The notes under the pieces are model-generated. The model was given only the letters and a program-made list of their open reading frames with translations, searched no databases and had not been told where the DNA came from. A stretch of DNA of 64,000 nucleotides from contig NZ_VIWV01000001.1 in assembly GCF_007829875.1 (NCBI RefSeq), forward strand, positions 3,628,501 through 3,692,500. Direction: 5' to 3'. Below are positions 33,684-42,696 of the stretch, one piece after another (position 1 is the stretch's first letter; each line of letters starts with the position of its first letter). Made by a program: the position numbers and the translations under genes. This DNA is from Streptomyces capillispiralis. GTDB lineage: Bacteria > Actinomycetota > Actinomycetes > Streptomycetales > Streptomycetaceae.

Positions 33684-34021
33684 CGGGGGTTCCGGTGGGC
33701 GTCTGCCCCGTGCGCGCCCGAGTCTTTCTGCGCGGGCGGCTATGGCGCGCGGGGCCGTTTCCTGTGGGCGCGGGCCGCTTCCCCGGGCGCGGGCCGCTTC
33801 CCCGGGCGCGGGCCGCTTCCCCGGGCGCGGGCGGGCGGGTTCCGGGAGCGCGCCGACGGGTTCCGCAGGGCGTCTGCCCCCGTGCGCGCCCGGGGGTCCT
33901 TCGGGCGCGCTCGGGTGCGGGGGGGGAGCCGGGTCGTGGGGCTGGTGGGCCGGCGGGTGGTTCCTGTTAGCTGACTGCGGTCGTCCGGCCGACGGGGCCG
34001 GCCACAGCTGGGGGAGACGCA
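33684..34021. other. 338-bp intergenic region with low-complexity GC repeats
   Basis: No gene is supported. It is dominated by CGGGCGCGGGCC-type repeats, including the three-copy 19-bp tandem array, and it ends with the ribosome-binding region of the next lipoprotein gene. Confidence 0.5.
33766..33822. repeat. Three exact tandem copies of a 19-bp unit
   Basis: GGGCGCGGGCCGCTTCCCC occurs at 33766, 33785 and 33804 without spacers, followed by a partial fourth copy. Exact identity points to recent slippage or amplification. Confidence 0.85.
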
Positions 34022-34588
34022 GTGACTTCGCAGGCTTCGGTGTCGTACCCGCCCGCACCGTCGGCGTCGCGCCCGTCGCGCCCCCGGCGCCCCCGGCACG
34101 CACGGGTCGCCGCCGCGGCCCTGGCCCTGGCGGGCGCGCTCGGGCTCACCGCCTGCGGCGGGGACGGCCCCGACGACTCGGACGGGTCCACGGCCACCCC
34201 CACCCCGTCGGCCACGGCGACCGCGGACACCGGCGGCGGCACAGGAGATTCCGGTGCGAGCGACGCCCCGGCGGACGCCCTGGAGGGCAGCTGGTTCACC
34301 ACCGCCGACGGCAAGGCCCTGGCCCTGATGTTCAACGGCGAGGAAGCCGCCCTCTTCGTCACGGGCGGCACCGTGTGCAGCGGCACCGCGCGGGAGAGCG
34401 CCGGGACCCGGTCGATCCGCCTGAAGTGCGCCGACGGGGCCGAGGGCCGGACGAACGGCACGATCGGCTCCGTGGGCAGGACCTCCCTGAAGGTCACCTG
34501 GGAGGGCGCGCTCGGCACCGAGACCTACACCAAGGCCGAGGGCGGCACCCTTCCGACGGATCTGCCGACGGCGGGGCCGGGGTCGTAG
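34022..34588 (+). CDS. Lipoprotein of unknown function
   Basis: A 188-residue protein with an Arg-rich n-region, a hydrophobic helix and lipobox LTAC (mature Cys near 41), then a Ser/Thr/Asp-rich linker and a domain with GSWFTTADGKALALMFNGEE and CSGTARES. Likely anchored on the outer face of the membrane. GTG at 34022 follows GGGGAGACGC. No function can be assigned. Confidence 0.75.
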   Translation: MTSQASVSYPPAPSASRPSRPRRPRHARVAAAALALAGALGLTACGGDGPDDSDGSTATPTPSATATADTGGGTGDSGASDAPADALEGSWFTTADGKALALMFNGEEAALFVTGGTVCSGTARESAGTRSIRLKCADGAEGRTNGTIGSVGRTSLKVTWEGALGTETYTKAEGGTLPTDLPTAGPGS

Positions 34589-34677
34589 CCCCGTCGCCCG
34601 GTCCGTCGGCGGGGAGAATCGGGGGCGCGTGCGTGATGATGATCGCCGGGCACCTCCACGAACCCAGGGGATCACTC

Positions 34678-35208
34678 ATGCGCGCCACGCCGACCGCCGT
34701 TCCGGCCCTCGCCGCCCTGCTCCTGCTCACCGCCTGCGGCACCACGGGCGACGCCGGAGACAGCGACGCGAAGCAGGAGAGCACCGCCTGTTCGGCCGGC
34801 TCGGTGAGCCTGGAGGCCGGACCCGCGAGCGCCGCGCCGGCCGCCGGGGACACCGGTGAGGTTCCCGTCACCCTCACCAACCGCGGCGAGCCCTGCACCC
34901 TGGAGGGCTTCCCCGAGGTGCGGCTCACCGGCACCGGCGAGTCCGCCGTCGAGGTGCCGCCGGCCGAGGGGGCGACGGCCCAGAAGCTGACGCTGGCGAA
35001 GGGCGCCTCCGCGTCCTTCACGCTCACCTACGAACGCGGCACGCGCGGCGACGGATCCTTCGACGCCGTGAAGCTGCACATCGGCCTGCCCGGCGACTCC
35101 GGCGACTCCGGGCCCCGGGCCTTCCCCTGGTCGTACGGCCCGGTCGCGGCCGACGGGCAGGGCGGCCACCTGATCTCCGTGAGCGCGTACCAGCAGACGG
35201 GCGACTGA
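34678..35208 (+). CDS. DUF4232-type lipoprotein
   Basis: A 176-residue protein with signal peptide and lipobox LTAC (Cys 19), and a DUF4232-like beta domain with VPVTLTNRGEPCTLEGFPEV and the conserved Cys pair. ATG at 34678. It is adjacent to another lipoprotein gene on the same strand; whether they share a transcript is not clear. Confidence 0.78.
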   Translation: MRATPTAVPALAALLLLTACGTTGDAGDSDAKQESTACSAGSVSLEAGPASAAPAAGDTGEVPVTLTNRGEPCTLEGFPEVRLTGTGESAVEVPPAEGATAQKLTLAKGASASFTLTYERGTRGDGSFDAVKLHIGLPGDSGDSGPRAFPWSYGPVAADGQGGHLISVSAYQQTGD

Positions 35209-35296
35209 GACGCCGCCCGACTCAAGGCAGGCGCGGCACGTCCCGATCCGCACGACGACCCGGCAGGCGGGCCGGGGCGACCGAAGGGCGGCGCCC

Positions 35297-36412
35297 TCAG
35301 GGCAGGCGCGGGCGGTTCCCGACCTGCGCGTCGTCCGCCGCCCTCGCGCCCTCCTCCCAGCCCGCCGCGTCGCTCACCCCGCGCAGCCGCGTGGTCGTCG
35401 TCTCCGGGAACAGCCGGTCCGTACGGTCCGCGACCGCCACCGCGCGGGAGGCGAGGACCGGCAGCAGGTCGTCGCTCACCTGCGACTCCGCGGCGGCCGC
35501 GAGACGCGTCCCCACGCGGTGCGCGTAGGCCGCGAGGAAGGACTGCCGGAAGGTCTTGGTCCGCTTGCGTCCGCCCGCCCGCTGCGCGGCCTCCGCCCTG
35601 GTCATCGCGGTCGTGGCCTGCACCAGCAGTGAGGTGTAGAGAAGTTCGACCGCCTCCAGGTCGGTGGTGAAGCCGACCACCGTGGAGAAGCCGAACGCTT
35701 CGTTCCACACGGCCCGGCAGTGGTTCGCGCCGGCCACCGCGTCCAGCAGCACCGCCTTGGCCTGCTCGTACGGCGGCTCCACTCCGATCCGGCACGCGTC
35801 CGGCGTCTCGGCCGCGGGCGCCCGCGCGGCGAGCAGCGCCTCGTCGACGCTGTGCCGCGCCATCAGCTCCTGGGCCTTGGCGCTGAGCGCCTCCGCCTCC
35901 TCGGGGAACCCGGTCGCCTCCGCCTTGGCGAGCAGCGCGCGGATGCGTCCCAGCATGCGCGACTCCGGCCGCCGGTCCCGCGGCCCCGGGGCCACCGCCT
36001 CGTCGAGGGGTTCGAGGGCGGGCAGCCGCAGCAGCAGGCGGTACAGCTCCAGTACGGCCGTGGCGTACGAGAAGCGGTCGGCGCGCGGGGCGGGTTCCGT
36101 GCCCAGTGCGTCGAGCTGGGCCTGCCAGCGGGGCCCCCGCGGCCGGTCGTCGCGCGGCGCGCGGGCACGGATCAGCGCCGAGACGATCCGTACGTGGACG
36201 TCGTCGAGTTCGCGCCGGACGATCCGCACCACGTCGGCCGGCTGCCAGCCGCGCCGCCAGGCGGCCGCCACGAACTCCTCGCCCCGCCGGGCGAGTTCGG
36301 CGTCGGCCGCCGGATCGGCGGCGAGCAGGGACGCGCCGGTGTCGAGGGCGGCGTCGGTGGCGTCGTACAGGGCGGCGTTCAGGGCGCGGTCGACGGTGCT
36401 GGACGTACTCAC
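35297..36412 (-). CDS. DUF2786 domain-containing protein
   Basis: A 371-residue protein. The DUF2786 motif is RMLGRIRALLAKAEATGFPE with EEAEALSAKAQELMARHSV following. An Arg/Ala-rich helical N-terminal region comes before it, and a C-terminal domain (FRQSFLAAYAHRVGTRL) after it. DUF2786 proteins occur in phages and bacteria; function unknown. GTG at 36412. Divergent from the HTH-ClpN gene across the double inverted-repeat operator. Confidence 0.75.
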   Translation of the reverse strand: MSTSSTVDRALNAALYDATDAALDTGASLLAADPAADAELARRGEEFVAAAWRRGWQPADVVRIVRRELDDVHVRIVSALIRARAPRDDRPRGPRWQAQLDALGTEPAPRADRFSYATAVLELYRLLLRLPALEPLDEAVAPGPRDRRPESRMLGRIRALLAKAEATGFPEEAEALSAKAQELMARHSVDEALLAARAPAAETPDACRIGVEPPYEQAKAVLLDAVAGANHCRAVWNEAFGFSTVVGFTTDLEAVELLYTSLLVQATTAMTRAEAAQRAGGRKRTKTFRQSFLAAYAHRVGTRLAAAAESQVSDDLLPVLASRAVAVADRTDRLFPETTTTRLRGVSDAAGWEEGARAADDAQVGNRPRLP

Positions 36413-36451
36413 GGGCCGATCGTGCCACGACTCGCACCATGCACCCGAAAG

Positions 36452-36498
36452 TGTCAACTCGCGGTTGACAGCGTGGGGGTGTCAACTTACGGTTGACA
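36452..36498 (+). promoter_or_regulatory. Double inverted-repeat operator overlapping the HTH-ClpN promoter
   Basis: Two 19-bp inverted repeats TGTCAAC-N5-GTTGACA lie at 36452-36470 and 36480-36498, 28 bp apart centre to centre. TTGACA in the first (36465-36470) and TACGGT in the second (36488-36493) are spaced by 17 bp and form a near-consensus promoter. The ATG starts six bases after the -10, so the mRNA is probably leaderless. Confidence 0.75.
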
Positions 36499-36499
36499 C

Positions 36500-37261
36500 A
36501 TGACGACGAACCCAGCCATCAAGTCATCCGTGCGTCTCGACGACCTCATCGCGGCCATCAAGAAGGTCCACGAAGAACCCCTCGAACAGTTGCAGGACGC
36601 GGTGCTCGCGGGTGAGCACCTCGGCGACGTGGCCGACCACCTGATCGGCCACTTCGTGGACCAGGCCCGGCGCTCCGGCGCCTCCTGGACGGACATCGGC
36701 AAGAGCATGGGCGTCACCCGGCAGGCCGCCCAGAAGCGCTTCGTACCGAAGGAGGGCACCGACCTCGACCCGAACCAGGGCTTCAACCGCTACACGCCCC
36801 GCGCCCGCAACACCGTCATGGCCGCGCACAACGAGGCCCGGGAGGCGCGCAACGCCGAGGGCCTGCCCGAGCACCTGGTCCTCGGTCTGCTGGCCGAGCC
36901 GCAGGGCCTCGCGGTGAAGGCGATCACCGAGCAGGGCATCACCGTGGAGGCCGTCCGCGCGGCCGCCCGCGCGGCGCTCCCGCCGGCCGTCGAGGAGGCC
37001 CCGGAGCTGGTCCCGTACGGCCCGGCGGCCAAGAAGGTCCTGGAGCTCACCTTCCGCGAGGCCCTCCGCCTCGGCCACAACTACATCGGCACCGAGCACC
37101 TCCTCCTCGCCCTGCTGGAACACGAGAACGGCACCGGCCTGCTCAGCGGTCTGGGCATCGACAAGGCCGCCACCGAGCGGTACGTCGGCGAGATGCTCGC
37201 GCAGTACGTCGACACACGGACGGAGGACGCGGAGCAGCCCGAACCCCCGCGGGAGGGCTGA
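36500..37261 (+). CDS. HTH + Clp N-terminal-domain protein (no ATPase)
   Basis: A 253-residue protein. Residues 61-81 form a helix-turn-helix (WTDIGKSMGVTRQAAQKRF). Two Clp_N repeats follow (about 98-165 and 172-240; HNEAREARNAEGLPEHLVLG and EALRLGHNYIGTEHLLLALL), as in ClpC, but there is no AAA+ module. It likely combines DNA binding with recognition of Clp-type substrates, or mimics the ClpC N-domain. The promoter inverted repeats are plausible autoregulatory sites. Confidence 0.85.
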   Translation: MTTNPAIKSSVRLDDLIAAIKKVHEEPLEQLQDAVLAGEHLGDVADHLIGHFVDQARRSGASWTDIGKSMGVTRQAAQKRFVPKEGTDLDPNQGFNRYTPRARNTVMAAHNEAREARNAEGLPEHLVLGLLAEPQGLAVKAITEQGITVEAVRAAARAALPPAVEEAPELVPYGPAAKKVLELTFREALRLGHNYIGTEHLLLALLEHENGTGLLSGLGIDKAATERYVGEMLAQYVDTRTEDAEQPEPPREG

Positions 37262-37312
37262 GCCGGATCCGTGTCCGGGCCGGCTGTCAGACCCCCCTGC
37301 GACACTCGCGGT

Positions 37313-38992
37313 ATGGCCGACCGGTGGGCGCTCGCTCCGGCCGAGGACGGTGGCGTCGACGTCGCCCCCCTCGGTCCGGACGGGCTGCCCGCCGGTCCGG
37401 TGCGGCGCGAGGCGGACCTCGCCGGGGCCGTGCGCGGCCGTCCCGGTGTCGCGCGGTGGGTGTGGCGGTCCACCGCCGAGGTCTACCCGACCCTGCTCGC
37501 CGCGGGGGTGCGGGTGGAGCGGGCCTACGACATCGAGGCCGCCGAGACGCTCCTGCTCGGCCACGAGGGGCGGTACGGGGAACCCCGGTCGGCCGCGGCC
37601 GCCCTGGCCCGGCTGCGCGGCGGCCCCGTGCCGTCCGATCCGCCGCCGCGCCCGGCCGAACCGGGCGCGCAGTCGTCCCTCTTCGAGCCCCGGGGCGTCC
37701 CGCTCCCGCTGACGGACCTCCTCGCGGTCTACGCCGAGCAGCAGCGGCGGACCGCCGCGACCGCGCACCCCGACCGGATGCGGCTGCTGACGGCCGCCGA
37801 GTCGGCGGGGATGCTGGTGGCCGCGGAGATGAACCGCGCGGGGCTGCCCTGGCGCGCGGACGTGCACCGCGCGCTGCTGCACGACCTGCTCGGCGAGCGG
37901 TACGCGGGCGGCGGCGAGCCGCGCCGCCTGGCCGAGCTGGCCGACGAGGTGTCCGCCGCCTTCGGCCGCCGGGTGCGGCCCGATCTGCCGGCCGAGGTCG
38001 TCAAGGCGTTCTCCCTGGCGGGCATCAAAATCTCCTCGACCCGCCGCTGGGAGATCGAGTCCGTCGACCACCCGGCCGTGAAACCGCTGATCGAGTACAA
38101 GAAGCTGTACCGCATCTGGGTCGCCCACGGCTGGTCCTGGCTCCAGGACTGGGTGCGCGACGGCCGCTTCCGGCCGGAGTTCCTGGCGGGCGGCACCGTG
38201 ACCGGCCGCTGGGTGACCAACGGCGGGGGCGCGCTGCAGATCCCCAAGGTGATCCGCCGCGCGGTCGTCGCCGACCCGGGCTGGCGGCTGGTCGTCGCCG
38301 ACGCCGACCAGATGGAGCCCCGGGTGCTGGCGGCCATCTCCCGCGACCCCGGGCTGATGGAGGTGGCCGGGCGGGAGACCGACCTGTACCAGTCGGTGTC
38401 CGACCGCGCCTTCTCCGGCGACCGCGCCCAGGCCAAACTCGCCGTCCTCGGCGCGGTCTACGGCCAGACCTCCGGCGACGGCCTGAAGAACCTCGCCGCC
38501 CTCAGACGCCGCTTCCCCAAGGCCGTGGCCTACGTCGACGAGGCCGCCCGCGCGGGCGAGGAGGGCCGTCTCGTACGGACCTGGCTGGGCCGCACCTGCC
38601 CGCCGGCCGCCCGTACGACGGACGACGCGGTGGAGGAGGCGGGCATCCCGACGGCCGACGAGGAGTCCCGCCCCTGGGTGCCCGGCTACGCCTCCACCGA
38701 CTCCCGCGCCCGCGGCCGCTTCGCCCGCAACTTCGTGGTCCAGGGCAGCGCCGCCGACTGGGCGCTGCTGCTGCTCGCCGCGCTGCGGCAGACCCTGTCC
38801 GGCATGGCGGGCGAGCTGGTCTTCTTCCAGCACGACGAGGTGATCGTGCACTGTCCCGAGGAGGAGGCCGAGGCGGTGGTCACGGCGATCCGGGAGGCAG
38901 CCGAGCTCGCGGGCCGGCTGACGTTCGGACGGACACCGGTGCGGTTCCCGTTCACGACGGCGGTGGTGGAGTGCTACGCGGACGCCAAGTGA
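37313..38992 (+). CDS. Family A DNA polymerase, non-PolA type
   Basis: A 559-residue protein often annotated as bifunctional 3'-5' exonuclease/DNA polymerase. The N-terminal 160 residues are a degenerate exonuclease-like region. Polymerase motif A is VVADADQMEPRVLAAIS, motif B AQAKLAVLGAVYGQTSGDG and motif C FQHDEVIVHC, with both catalytic Asp positions kept. It lacks the 5' nuclease domain and is shorter than PolA. ATG at 37313 has no Shine-Dalgarno. Probably a repair or translesion polymerase; exact role unknown. Confidence 0.85.
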   Translation: MADRWALAPAEDGGVDVAPLGPDGLPAGPVRREADLAGAVRGRPGVARWVWRSTAEVYPTLLAAGVRVERAYDIEAAETLLLGHEGRYGEPRSAAAALARLRGGPVPSDPPPRPAEPGAQSSLFEPRGVPLPLTDLLAVYAEQQRRTAATAHPDRMRLLTAAESAGMLVAAEMNRAGLPWRADVHRALLHDLLGERYAGGGEPRRLAELADEVSAAFGRRVRPDLPAEVVKAFSLAGIKISSTRRWEIESVDHPAVKPLIEYKKLYRIWVAHGWSWLQDWVRDGRFRPEFLAGGTVTGRWVTNGGGALQIPKVIRRAVVADPGWRLVVADADQMEPRVLAAISRDPGLMEVAGRETDLYQSVSDRAFSGDRAQAKLAVLGAVYGQTSGDGLKNLAALRRRFPKAVAYVDEAARAGEEGRLVRTWLGRTCPPAARTTDDAVEEAGIPTADEESRPWVPGYASTDSRARGRFARNFVVQGSAADWALLLLAALRQTLSGMAGELVFFQHDEVIVHCPEEEAEAVVTAIREAAELAGRLTFGRTPVRFPFTTAVVECYADAK

Positions 38993-41020
38993 TCAGACCG
39001 TAGGGCCGGAGCCGCCCGGCAGCGCCCTCCCGGCGGCTTCCTCGCCGGCACCGGCGGCCGCGCGTTCGCGGGCGAAGTCGCGGACCAGGTCGTGCGGGAC
39101 GTAACGGCCGTACGCGGTCTCCGCCATGAAAGCCACGTCGACGAGCCGGTTGAGCGCGGCCTCCGCACGACCCTCGTCGGTCCCGGTGAGACGCGCCAGC
39201 AGGGGCGCGTCGCAGGCGGGCAGGTCCAGTGCGCCGATGCGCAGCAGGGCGAGGGCCGCGTCGCGGTCGACCTCGCGTGCGGAGGCGGTGAGGGCGTCGT
39301 GCGCGACGGCCAGCGAGCGGCGGACGCTCAGGTCGTCGTGTTCCAGGTGGGGCAACCGATTGCCGGTGGACGACAGTTGCCCGGCGAGGGCGTCCGGCGT
39401 GAGCGCACCGCGCGCGGCGAGGCGGGCCGCGACGATGCGCAGGGCCAGCGGGAGGCGCCCGGTGAGCGCCACCAGGGGATGCCCCGCACCGAGTCCCTCC
39501 CGCCCGGAGGCCGCCCGCAGCAGGGCGGCGCTCTCCTCGTCGGAGAGCGGGGCGAGGGGGAAGCGGACGGCCCCGTCCAGGGCGGTGAGGGGCGAGCGGC
39601 TGGTGACGATCACCGCACAGCCGGGTCCCGCCGGCAGCAGTGGCCGCACCTGCGCGGCGTCCGTGGCGGCGTCCAGGAGCAGGAGCGTGCGGGTCGGCGC
39701 GAGCAGGGAGCGCAGCAACGCGGTGGCGGCGTCGGGGTCTTCGGGGATGTCCCGGGGTGCGGTACCGAGGTCGCGCAGGAGCGCGGTGAGGGCCTGGGCG
39801 GGGGTGAGGGGAGGCGTGCCGGGGGTCGCGCCGTGCAGGTCGACCTGGAGCTGACCATCGCTGAAACGTTCCGCCAGCGTGTGCGCGACATGCAGCGCCA
39901 ACGCGCTCTTGCCCACGCCGGCCGTACCGCTGATGACGGCGACGGCGGCGGGCTCGGCCGCCCGCGGCCGCCGGGTGAGCACCCGGAGCAGTTCCTCCCG
40001 CACCTCCGAGCGGCCGGTGAAGTGCGCCGGGGGCGGCGCGAGTTGCGCGGGCCGCACCACGACGACACCCCCGCCCTCGTCCCGCCCCGCAACCGCCTCC
40101 GCCTCTGCCTCCGTCACTGCCTGAGCCTGTGCCTGTGCCTGCCCCCGCGCCTGTGCCTCTGCCTCTGCCTCTGCCTCTGCCTCTGCCTCTGCTCCTGCCT
40201 CTGCCGGCGCCTCGTGCGGCGCGTGCTCGCCGCTCCCCCGCAGCACCTCCACATGGGCCTCGCGCACACCCCGCCCCGGCTCGATGCCGAGTTCGTCCGT
40301 GAGGCGGGCCCGCAGATCGCGGTGGACCACCAGCGCCTCCGCCTGGCGGCCGGTGCGGTGCAGGGCGAGCATCAGCTGCCGGTGGTACGCCTCGCGCAGC
40401 GGATGCTCGGCGGCCAGCGCCGCCAGTTCGGGTACGAGTCCGGCCAGGCGCCCTCCGCCGAGGGCGAGTTCGGCGTCGTACCGCCACTCCAGGAGCAGCA
40501 GCCGCGCCTCCCGCAGCCGTCGCACCAGGGCGTATCCGCCCACCTCGGGCGGCAGTCCGGCCAGCGGGGCTCCCCGCCACAGCGCGAGCGCGGAGGTGCA
40601 CTCCCGTACCACCCGCGCCCAGTCGCGCCCGGCGTGCGCGGCGCGCGCCGCGGTGGTGTGCGCGTCGAAGACCTGGATGTCCACCTCGCCCTCACCGACC
40701 CGCAGCACGTACCCGGTGGGCACGGTGACCAGCCGCTCGGGGTCGTCGAGCATCCGCCGCAGCCGGGCCACGTGATTGTGCAGCGAGGGTCGCGCGGAGG
40801 CCGGCGGCACCCCGCCCCACATCACGTCCTTCAACGTCTCCACGGAGACGACGCGCCCGGCGTCGAGCACCAACGCGGCGAGCAGGGTGCGCAGTTTGGG
40901 GCTCCCGATGATCCGGGCGGAATCCGGGCACCCGTCCGGGGCCTCGCGGTCATCCCCGCGACCACCGCCGTAGAGGACCGGTGTCCCCAGCAGTCCGAAC
41001 CGCAGACCGCGCCGTGTCAC
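38993..41020 (-). CDS. SARP-family regulator with NB-ARC ATPase domain
   Basis: A 675-residue AfsR-like protein without the TPR part. OmpR-type winged helix at residues 1-105, bacterial activation domain at 113-260, linker 265-310, NB-ARC with P-loop GTAGVGKS at 365-372 and a winged-helix end (YVPHDLVRDFARERA). The linker is a GluAla/GlnAla repeat coded by a hexanucleotide microsatellite. SARPs activate secondary-metabolite clusters, but no cluster is adjacent. GTG at 41020 is the likely start because the upstream frame enters AT-rich promoter-like DNA. Confidence 0.88.
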   Translation of the reverse strand: MTRRGLRFGLLGTPVLYGGGRGDDREAPDGCPDSARIIGSPKLRTLLAALVLDAGRVVSVETLKDVMWGGVPPASARPSLHNHVARLRRMLDDPERLVTVPTGYVLRVGEGEVDIQVFDAHTTAARAAHAGRDWARVVRECTSALALWRGAPLAGLPPEVGGYALVRRLREARLLLLEWRYDAELALGGGRLAGLVPELAALAAEHPLREAYHRQLMLALHRTGRQAEALVVHRDLRARLTDELGIEPGRGVREAHVEVLRGSGEHAPHEAPAEAGAEAEAEAEAEAEAQARGQAQAQAQAVTEAEAEAVAGRDEGGGVVVVRPAQLAPPPAHFTGRSEVREELLRVLTRRPRAAEPAAVAVISGTAGVGKSALALHVAHTLAERFSDGQLQVDLHGATPGTPPLTPAQALTALLRDLGTAPRDIPEDPDAATALLRSLLAPTRTLLLLDAATDAAQVRPLLPAGPGCAVIVTSRSPLTALDGAVRFPLAPLSDEESAALLRAASGREGLGAGHPLVALTGRLPLALRIVAARLAARGALTPDALAGQLSSTGNRLPHLEHDDLSVRRSLAVAHDALTASAREVDRDAALALLRIGALDLPACDAPLLARLTGTDEGRAEAALNRLVDVAFMAETAYGRYVPHDLVRDFARERAAAGAGEEAAGRALPGGSGPTV
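40098..40206. repeat. Hexanucleotide microsatellite in the SARP linker
   Basis: Many copies of GCCTCT and GCCTGT encode the alternating Glu-Ala and Gln-Ala linker. Copy number should vary between strains through slippage, changing linker length in units of two residues. Confidence 0.8.
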
Positions 41021-41182
41021 GCCGCACCACTGCCTTCCGGGTGCCCGTACGGAGAACCATTGGCCATATGTTAGCGATCCGTTGGCAAGATCTGATGTGA
41101 TCACTACAACGGATCCGGCCCGGGGGCGCGCGCGTCGAACGCGCAGCTCGGGGGAGTGTCGCCGCCGCGGCCCGATCCGCCA

Positions 41183-41227
41183 ACGAGGGACCCCCGGTCT
41201 GCAGAGGTGAGCGACCGGGTCCCTCGT
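41183..41227. repeat. 11-bp perfect inverted repeat
   Basis: ACGAGGGACCC and GGGTCCCTCGT are separated by 23 bases. It could be an operator or a terminator-like hairpin in the space between the SARP and glycosyltransferase genes. Confidence 0.5.
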
Positions 41228-41290
41228 CCTCCCCACCACTGGATCGCTTTGCCGGGCGGGCAAAACCGCCGGGCCCGACGGATGGCCGGA

Positions 41291-41335
41291 CGGGCCGGGC
41301 AACCGGGGTCCGGGCAACCGGGTTCCGGGCAGCCG
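41291..41335. repeat. Tandem array of a 14-15 bp unit
   Basis: Three imperfect copies of GGTCCGGGCAACCG. A looser related pattern (CCAACGGGCG) continues to about 41455. Confidence 0.6.
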
Positions 41336-41456
41336 ACAGACGCCCAGGACAAGGGGACCAACCGACGACCTCGATCCGGTCACCCAACGGGCGTCCGGGC
41401 TCGGGAAACCAACGCGCGTCCGGAGGCCGGACAGCCAACGGGCGCCCGGCGTTCGG

Positions 41457-42350
41457 TCAGATGACCGGCGGCCGTCCCAGCCGGGTGAGCCGCCACACCG
41501 TACGCCAGCGCATGGCCCGCCGTTCCCCGGCCGGCTCCCGCAGCCCTTCCACGAAGCCTCCGAACCACGCCCGCAGTCCGCTGCCCGACCGGTTCCGCGC
41601 CAGGGTGAGCAGCACCCACACCCCGAGATGGACCGGCACCAGCACCAGCGGCAGCCGCCGGCGGGCGAGCCACACCCGGTTCCGTGCGTTCACCCGGTAG
41701 TAGATGGCGTGCCGGGCGGGCGAGGTGCGCGGGTGCTGGAGCAGCAGTTCGGGCGCGTAGAGGATGCGCCACCCGGCGTCGGCGGCGCGCCACGCGAGGT
41801 CGGTCTCCTCGTGCGCGAAGAAGAACGCGGCGGGCCAGTCGCCGATCTCGTCGAGCATCGCCATCCGCAGCGCGTGCCCACCGCCGAGGAACCCGGTGAC
41901 GTACCCGCCCCGCATCGGATCCGACCGCCCGACCCGGGGCACGTGGCGCTGCTGGGTCTCCCCCAGTTCGTCGGCGATCCGGAAGCCGATGATCCCGAGC
42001 CGCTCGTCGGCGGCGTACAGCTCGCCGACGCGGCGCAGCACGTCGGCGTCGACGAGCAGACCGTCGTCGTCCAGTTCGACGACGACATCGACGTCCCCGA
42101 ACTCCCGCAACCGCGCGATCGCCGCGTTCCGCCCGCCGGGGCAGCCGAGGTTCTCCTCCAGTTCGACGGAGGTGACCTCGCCCGGCAGGGACAGCCGCCG
42201 GGCGAACTCGGGCAGCGGGCAGCCGTTGCCCACGATCACGATCCGGGCGGGAGGGACGTCCTGCTTGGCCACCGACTCCAGCAGCGCGTCCACCTCGGCG
42301 GGCCGGTTCCCCATGGTCACCACGGCGACGGCGATCCTCGGCGGCTCCAT
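41457..42350 (-). CDS. Family 2 glycosyltransferase
   Basis: A 297-residue GT-A enzyme: RIAVAVVTMGNRPAEVDALL at the start, GCPGGRNAAI, the metal motif DDD in ELDDDGLL, and HEETDLAWR, as in rhamnosyltransferase-type GT2 proteins. The C-terminus has a hydrophobic segment (PLVLVPVHLGVWVLLTL) and probably sits at the membrane. Sugar and acceptor unknown. It is isolated from other cell-wall genes. Confidence 0.85.
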   Translation of the reverse strand: MEPPRIAVAVVTMGNRPAEVDALLESVAKQDVPPARIVIVGNGCPLPEFARRLSLPGEVTSVELEENLGCPGGRNAAIARLREFGDVDVVVELDDDGLLVDADVLRRVGELYAADERLGIIGFRIADELGETQQRHVPRVGRSDPMRGGYVTGFLGGGHALRMAMLDEIGDWPAAFFFAHEETDLAWRAADAGWRILYAPELLLQHPRTSPARHAIYYRVNARNRVWLARRRLPLVLVPVHLGVWVLLTLARNRSGSGLRAWFGGFVEGLREPAGERRAMRWRTVWRLTRLGRPPVI

Positions 42351-42696
42351 CCCTCACCTCACCCAACCCGGCCGACGACTGTGCCCGCGATGCTAGCCGT
42401 TCACGCCGCGGCCTCCCCGAGTAGGCCGCACGGCCGCCCACGCGCCGCGTCACCGGACACGCCCTTCTCTACGGCAAGGGAAGGACCGGTGTTCACCAAC
42501 GGGCGCACTCCGCTTCCGCGCGGCTCGACCGACGACACCCTCGCGCCACTCTCCCCCTCACGGGGACGTGCCCTCGTAACGGGGCCGGCCGGCCGGTCGT
42601 GCTGCCGGCGCGGCCGCGGATGGTCGGATCTCGTAAAGACGCCCCCATACGACATGGCTTCGGATCTCACCGGACATCGCGCAGTGTCCGGGTACG
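42351..42696. other. 346-bp intergenic region before the TIR gene
   Basis: No gene is supported. Composition becomes less GC-rich toward 42640-42700, where the TIR gene promoter is expected. If the TIR protein starts at 43006, the gap grows to 655 bp. Confidence 0.45.

Larger units (their letters stand above)
41021..41456. other. 436-bp intergenic region with repeats
   Basis: An AT-richer part (about 41050-41105) probably holds the SARP promoter. It also contains an 11-bp inverted repeat and a short tandem array. No gene is supported. Confidence 0.5.

Noticed and set aside
33766..33822. Possible CRISPR-like array
   Set aside because: The 19-bp units are adjacent with no spacers and no cas genes are in the window.
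38993..42350. Secondary-metabolite cluster around the SARP regulator
   Set aside because: Neighbours are a DNA polymerase and a lone glycosyltransferase; no biosynthetic enzymes are present.
41380..42453. 357-residue frame overlapping the glycosyltransferase on the same strand
   Set aside because: Arg-rich shadow in another frame of the glycosyltransferase gene.
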